From positions 53,797,849 to 53,861,848 of the forward strand of contig CP136062.1 in assembly GCA_032622095.1 (NCBI GenBank): DNA of 64,000 bases, written 5' to 3'. Shown piece by piece: positions 57,885 through 64,000 of this stretch. Each line of letters opens with the position of its first letter. Position 1 is the first letter of the stretch. The notes beneath the pieces are model-generated. The model had not been told where the DNA came from. It did no database searches and saw only the letters and a program-made list of their open reading frames with translations. This DNA is from Siphonodentalium dalli. Lineage: Eukaryota; Mollusca; Scaphopoda; Gadilida; Siphonodentaliidae. A program made the translations under genes and the position numbers.

Positions 57885-58125
57885 GAGTACATGAGACTAG
57901 TATGCATATAATATAAATTTATTTGATACATTAGCTTGAAAACTGTCCAAATATTACTCGACAACGACAATTGATACTTTCGCATTTCGGCTAATCTGCC
58001 ATCGATCCGTAACATTACTTCGTACTCAACAGACTTTCAAATAATGGAACTCTGGTTACCTCATTCTACCACTCAGAGACTAAAGAAACCAACAACAACA
58101 TTTTGGAACAGTATCCCTTTAAACG
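57885..58125. repeat. Dispersed repeat, copy 2
   Basis: Partner of 38105-38360 in the same orientation, again directly left of a hairpin-within-hairpin element. Confidence 0.7.
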
Positions 58126-58145
58126 ATGATAAATCAAAGGATAAT

Positions 58146-58583
58146 GACCCGCCATATCAAATCCAGTCATAAGTCGGGATTTTTTTACCCTGTGTCAATG
58201 CATTCTCTTATATATGCCATAGGTCGCCTCGCATATATAAGAGAATGCATTGGCCTAACAATTTTTTACAATTTTAATAATTTTTTCTTGTATTCTTTAA
58301 CAGTTTTATAATTTCACCCATACAGAGCCCCAGACAAACATGAGCAGACGACACTCTTCTATATGCTTCTATATATGTGTGGGGCTCCCTGCAGGTTAAT
58401 GCATGTTTTTTTATTTTATGTCCTAAAAATTGTAAGAAACATTTATTTAAAAAAAATGATAATTTTTTTTTAGGCCAATGCATTCTCTTATATATGCGAG
58501 GCGACCTATGGTCGATTCGCATATATAAGAGAATGCATTGGCACAGAGTGAAAAAATCCCGACTATATTTGATATGGCGGGTC
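58146..58583. repeat. Hairpin-within-hairpin element, large copy
   Basis: Outer arms GACCCGCCATATC / GATATGGCGGGTC enclose two inner hairpins (58190-58256 and 58474-58540) with the CCAATGCATTCTC arms of 17034-17252. It is about 438 bp, larger than the 17034 copy because of a different ~215-bp centre. Confidence 0.85.
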
Positions 58584-58779
58584 ACATATATAGATGCTTC
58601 CGACATAAAGACATGATTAGACATCGTCATGTCCCAGATACGTGGATATTCGCCTGTACAGTTCTCTGTCAATGGAAGTGTACATAAACAATTAATGCAG
58701 AAGTCTTCTGGATATCAGGATAATTTCGCACATCAGACCATTCATAAGCATGTGTGCTTCTAAAATGTGATTGTCTCGT

Positions 58780-59250
58780 CATATGATCTCTCCAAGACTG
58801 ACTATTACAACGCACTTGTGGTCAGGTTACAAAAGTCAGCAACAGATGAACTTCAACATATGATGGACATTGCTGATCGGGTTATTCTTGCGAAGCCTAC
58901 ATTCATGTTCTGACCTTACACCAATATTCAAAGAACTGTACTGGATATCAATTCGAGACCGCATTGACTGTTACATTGGTATCTTATGTTGTAAGAAATG
59001 CGAATGTCTCTCGCACCTCACTGGATATATTGAATCTTTTCTTTCGTGCTATGCACCTGTCACATGATAAACCAGGCCTAAGGTCTGCAGATCAAATAGT
59101 ACTGGCTGTCCACAAACGTGGCCTTGTTTATTACGGCCGCCGATCTTTTGAATTCTACGACCCATACATTTGGAATTCACTACCACTATTCTTAGGAATT
59201 TTGCTGCTTTGGATTTTTCTCAACAGAACTCGAACGTATATATTTTAACT
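58780..59250 (+). pseudogene. Decayed CR1/L2-like LINE, C-terminal end
   Basis: K-T-D-Y-Y-N-A-L, L-Q-H-M-M-D-I-A-D-R-V-I, then K-E-L-Y-W-I-S-I-R-D-R-I and G-L-R-S-A-D-Q, Y-Y-G-R-R-S-F, W-N-S-L-P and R-T-Y-I-F: the C-terminal signature of this LINE group, split between two frames. It is in the same orientation as 52770-53850, which lacks this end. The two may be one element pulled apart by about 4.9 kb of repeats. Confidence 0.75.
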
Positions 59251-59297
59251 TCACAATGGCAACGATTAGTAGTCTGTCATTTGTAAAAAAAAAAAAT

Positions 59298-61640
59298 TGT
59301 TGACAAGATTATTGTCACTTAGTTGCCTAAAATTATGTTACCATAGCAACGGTATGTGATTTCTGAGAATTCCGGAAAATGACTATTTTTGAAGTGTGTT
59401 AGTGATAGCGGTCGACTTATTGGTGCTATAGTTATATAATAATATGTATATGTATGTATTCCCCATGAAGGACTGCCAGTACTTATCTGAAGGGTCAAGG
59501 TCACTGTGCAAGGCCAAAGTCATTGTCAAAAAATGCTGTGTTTATCACATTACTTCCTCTTATTTGTGTTTATGATGAACCTATCTCAATGTGTTGCATC
59601 ATATTGGTATTGTTTGAGGTGCTGGAAGTCATCACCTTTATTTTAAGCTATATATCATATCCATTGGGCGATTATTACTAATATGAGAGCTTTTACAAAA
59701 CATCAATGTTGGCTCACACGTGTATCGGATAAATAGAAGTCACTTTGGATATGATCCCAAACTGGAAAATGTATACTGTTGCTATGGCAACCATTTGGTG
59801 AAAACACCGGTTTTTGCCAAAAGCTAGCCTTGATACATTGCTACAGCCTGGTAACTTCATGGAAAACTTCTCATTATGTATCTATTTGGAGCAAACCACA
59901 TACCTGTTAGAACATATACCTTTCGTATATGGAGATAATCAAAATGACTGATATAATGGCCACTATTTGAGCAAATAACCCTTTATGTAATGTGTTTATT
60001 GCCATTTTGGGTAGAATTTGTGTAAAAAAAATTTGATTTGAAAAAAAAAACTGATCAGTAGAAAACATACTCGGTGATTCTGTTATATATCTTGCATTAA
60101 AGAGCACACCAACAACTTGACTAAAGGCCAGGGAATGCTGGAATATCCCTCATATATATAGTTCAATTACTCATCTCATTTTGTAAACAAACTAATATCT
60201 AGTTTAATGAAGAGGAATATATCCTCTAGAACATCTGCTAAAATCCGCTTTGAGCATTTATTGTAATTTTTCTATCACAAACTTAACATCAACATTGGCA
60301 AAAAATAACTTTTCAGGTTTGGACCATATTTTTCAAAAAACATGGAACTATCTTTGGTATCAAATGTGCTTATTTGTCTATCTTTTCCAAATGCATAACA
60401 CTAATGTGCTTTAGACAAACATATTTATGTTATTGCACTTCAGTAATCGGGTGGGTGCATACCAACGGTTGTCAAGGAATTTTAAGCTAAAGAAAATATC
60501 ATCACAATATATGCATCCTTGCTAATGTGACAGGAGGATATATCATATGTTTCGGAGAAGCCCGAGATTCAACAACTCAATCAATTTTGTATCATGACCG
60601 TGTTTATTACGTTGCATAATTTATGATCATTAAACTAGATATTAGTATGTGTACAAAATTAGGCGAGTAATTGAAATATATATATGAGGGATGTCCCAGC
60701 ATTCCCTGGCATATAGTCAAGTTGTTGGTATGCGCTTTAATGCAAGATATATACCAGAATAATCGAGTTCAGCACAATTTTGTTTTTCAAATAAAAAAAG
60801 TGTACATAAATTCCACCTACAATGGTGATAAACACATTACATACAGGTTTTTTGCACACATGGCGGCCATTTTAACCGCCATTTTGAATATGCCCATGTA
60901 CAAAAGGTATACATATGTTCCAATATATAGTCTGATACATGTCCAATCCAAAGAGATGCATAAAATGAAAAGGTTTCCATGATGTTAGTAGGCAATAGTA
61001 ATATAAAGGATAGCTTTTGGCAAAAACAGGTGTTTTCACAAAAATGGTTGCCATGGCAACGGTGTACATTTTCCAGTTTGGGATCATATCCAAAGTGACT
61101 TATATTTATGCGATATATATATGTGAGACAACTTTAATGCTTTTACCAAGAAACAAATCACGAGTTTGGTGTGGACATTGTTTATTGGGAAGAACAATGT
61201 CTCATTTTAGAGGTTGGCATTGCCCCGGTCACATGTTTTGTAGAATCTCTCATAGATGTAATAATCACCCGGTGTACATGGTATACAGCTTAAAATAAAG
61301 GTTACGATCCCCAGCATCTAAAACTATACTAATATGACGCAACAAATTGAGATAGGTTCATCATAAACACAAATAATAGAAAGTAAAGTGACAAAAACAG
61401 CAATTTTTAACAATGACCTTGACCTTGCACAATGACCTTGACCATTCATATAAGTACTGGCGGTCCGTCGTGGAGAATACATACATATACATATTATTAT
61501 ATAACTATATCACCAATAAGTCCGCCGATATCATTGATATACTTCAAATATGGTCATTTTCCAGAATTCTCAGAAATCAAATACCGTTGCTATGGTAACA
61601 CAATTTTTGAGGCAACTAAGCGACAAGAAGCTTGTCAGCA
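59298..61640. repeat. Long inverted repeat, ~2.3 kb
   Basis: Left arm 59298-60217 and right arm about 60622-61640 are inverted copies (shared CATAGCAACGGTAT, TCAGAAATC, GTTGCCATGGCAAC, CAGGGAATGCTGG, CTAATATCTAGTTTAATGA). The loop of about 400 bp has no ORF. Both arms hold TGACCTTGACC-type runs. Divergence is moderate. Either a fold-back element or two head-to-head copies of an unknown repeat. Confidence 0.85.
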
Positions 61641-61961
61641 TTGGTTTCCAATGCCTCCAATATATGGGCGTTAAGAAAAGATATGTTGCCAAAAATCCCC
61701 AAAATTGTTGTGTGGATATGTGTGAGTTTTGATGTGTATGATAATGTGTAAGAGTATTTACACAACAGTCATACTGTGTATCATTGAGCGCCTTTAGCCT
61801 CATGGGATAAGGCGCTTTAAAATACTATACAGTATTACATTATTGCTATGATGTCTGGGGGAAGACAGATCCAGTGTGGCATGGTTGGGGCCCTAGTAAC
61901 ATAAATATGCAGCTATTGTACGTTTCAAGCTGTTACAAATGTAAAATATTGGCATACAAGT

Positions 61962-63563
61962 TTATAGTCGAGGCACAGCCGGAGGCGAGGTATCCCATCA
62001 ACGTATTTATGCGACCACAATTTTCTTGAGACTGAATTATTTCCATTTGAGAAACGTTTGTTGCCGACCCCTAGCAGGACGCAACATAAAATTATATTCA
62101 CTTCTCCAATGGTACACACAAGACAATTATTTGCATCTTTGATGACACCACACCCTTTCCTATTCAATGCAGAAACGTTAACACAAAAAGGCAAACCTGG
62201 TCTTCATCCGTTTGACCGATGGTCACTATATCATACTAACATGCACTACGTCGTGTCGCCCGATTCGGCCAATCAATGACGTCATGACGACAAGCATTGA
62301 GACGCGTCATGAAACGATTCATCGATTCAGTCAAGTGGCCTCCCTTCAACATCCATATAATTAATTGTGTACATCATATGGTCACAAGTTTGGTATCATT
62401 TGAATATACAGCTCATATCCCATCATATGGTGCAACAATGGTTAAATATCGTTAAAGGTACATATATCAGTAAAAAGAGGATTATTGGTCACGGCAACGC
62501 AAGTCAAATCTAATGACTTGAATCCTTAATGTTCGAGTACTCTGTTTAGAGTACAATTTCAACAGTCGGACTAAAACAATAATTTCGGTCATGCATAGCA
62601 CGATGCGTATACCGTTTCGCCACACAATGGTAATTTCATTCGGCATGATTATTAATTAATGAATGGTACGCAGAAACTGAAGTACATACGTAAAGACACA
62701 ACATCTCTTCAATAGGTTAACACCCCATCTCACCAGATCGAAGGTAAGAACATGGAACATTTCATTTAAGACGCTGCTACCAAACCGGTTTCCAAGTACA
62801 CAGTTGTATTCAAATTACTGCAGTCCGTACTTTACAACTGGAATATGCTACCACGTAATGTTTTCAGTATCGTATTGTTTGAAAATATCTTACCAATACC
62901 ACATGGCATTGTGTACATAATTTATTCGGCTATTTTTAGGTGCGCTTAGTGGAATGGAATAAAAAGATATACGCATTCAGTAGATATATCTTAATCGTGC
63001 GCTCTCTATATGCTCAAACACGTTTCCGGTCAAAATAGCTACATTGGGAAATGTTCAGTTTTTGGACGCCGTTCGAGTACACACCGTTTGGTGGGATATT
63101 GGCTGCAGTCTCTAAAGGTACAAAACATATGGCCATACCATGTGCAAATGTAATTGTGTGGTTGTCAACAGGAGACCATTTGATTAAATCGGCGAATAAT
63201 TTCATGACAAGGCCGTCTCAATGCTTGCCGTCGTGGCGTCATTAATTTATCGAATTCAGAGACAGATGAATGTTGCTATGATAGAGTGACCATAGGCCAA
63301 ACAGAAAAAAACACCAGGTTTGCCTTTTTCTTTTAACGCATAATGTTTGCTACATTGAATAGGAAATGATGTGGTGTCAACTAAACATAAAAAATTTGAC
63401 GGGTGGGTACCATTGGAGAAGTCAAAATAATAGTTGTTGTGGGTCCTGGTAGGGATAGGCAAGATCTTGATTCTCAAATGGGAACAGTTCAGCCTCAAGA
63501 AAGTTATATAAATTCGGTGAGGGGGTTCACATCGATTCAAATGGTGCCTCGACAATCATTTTC
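61962..63563. repeat. Diverged inverted repeat, arms ~400 bp
   Basis: 61962-62350 matches the complement of 63150-63563 (AAAGGCAAACCTGG, ACTTCTCCAATGGTAC, TCCTATTCAATG, AAGCATTGAGACG). The best shared reading (minus-strand copy) runs S-N-G-T-H...V-D-T-T-S-F-P-I-Q-C...K-G-K-P-G, so the arms may derive from a coding element such as a transposase, but no family is assigned. The spacer 62351-63149 shows nothing. Confidence 0.7.
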
Positions 63564-64000
63564 CGGTTTGCAAAAAGCTTCACAATTTGAGAAAAATCAT
63601 ATTTGTCACCACTTTTCCCTCAATATGAAATTGCATCTGATCATCTAGGTCCAGGTTTATTGAAAATAGCATGGCAATTACTGTATATTATTCCAGAGAA
63701 ACGTGGCTCGTCACCGAAATTAAGAGCACCTTAAGTCCAGACCTTGTGCTTGAACGGATTTATGACTAATCTTATGACTATGACATAATGTCATATCCTA
63801 CGACCAGACGATGTCATAATTTGCTCTCATAACACAATTCCCAAAATACAAATATATACACTGTTAGAAAATACTGTCGATTTGACTGTGACGGACAGTC
63901 ATAATACGCAGGTCCCATACCATTGCGTCAGTTGTACGGTAAATTACCTTTGTTTTATGCCCCCCTAAATGGTTAAAATGTGGGCGTTTCCAAATTCATG
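63564..64000. other. No gene recognised
   Basis: Contains short TATGACATAATGTCATA-type palindromes near 63778-63796. Nothing else. Confidence 0.4.

Overview
This window comes from a metazoan nuclear genome, most likely a marine mollusc (bivalve or gastropod). It is AT-rich, has spliced exons in long introns, and is dominated by repeats. The mollusc assignment is inferred from three things: short non-autonomous elements ending in a (GACA)n tract next to ~120-bp internal repeats, as in the pearl/Helentron-associated families of bivalves; a PAN plus C-type-lectin gene; and a CR1-like LINE with an N-terminal 2A-like peptide. No bacterial-style operon, rRNA, tRNA or CRISPR array was seen.

The one apparently intact gene lies on the minus strand, 50332 to 38678. 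Four exons with matching splice phases (0, 1, 1, stop) give a 270-residue secreted protein: signal peptide, PAN/apple-like domain, a four-Cys EGF-like segment and a C-type lectin domain (CTLD). The CTLD lacks the EPN/QPD and WND sugar/calcium motifs and has lost one disulfide pair. Its introns are packed with repeats: a head-to-tail array of pearl/Helentron-like elements between two ~240-bp inverted arms in intron 2, and a 42-bp minisatellite in intron 3.

Layout. 1-5043 and 7555-12599 are nearly identical copies of one segment (offset about 7555 bp) carrying a broken minus-strand CR1-like LINE. 12511-13006 is a fold-back element interrupted by that duplication. 14446-14654 is a possible coding exon of unknown type. 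15150-16100 is GATCCGG-rich tandem sequence. 17034-17252 is a hairpin-within-hairpin element, a family with further members at 34855, 38465 and 58146. 18640-19424 is a terminal-inverted-repeat (TIR) element. 20791-24496 and 24497-28203 are a tandem 3.7-kb duplication that includes a broken two-pore potassium channel (K2P) exon. 28653-31914 is a 5'-truncated LINE on the plus strand. 32283-37577 holds tandem repeats, hairpins and a TIR element. 38678-50332 is the lectin gene. 50486-59250 has minisatellites, an exact 175-bp-period array of three hairpins, and two parts of a decayed CR1/L2-like LINE. 59298-61640 is a 2.3-kb long inverted repeat, and 61962-63563 is a second, more diverged one.

Both large duplications are almost free of substitutions, so they are either very recent or assembly artefacts (for example unmerged haplotypes). 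This should be settled with long reads before biology is built on them.
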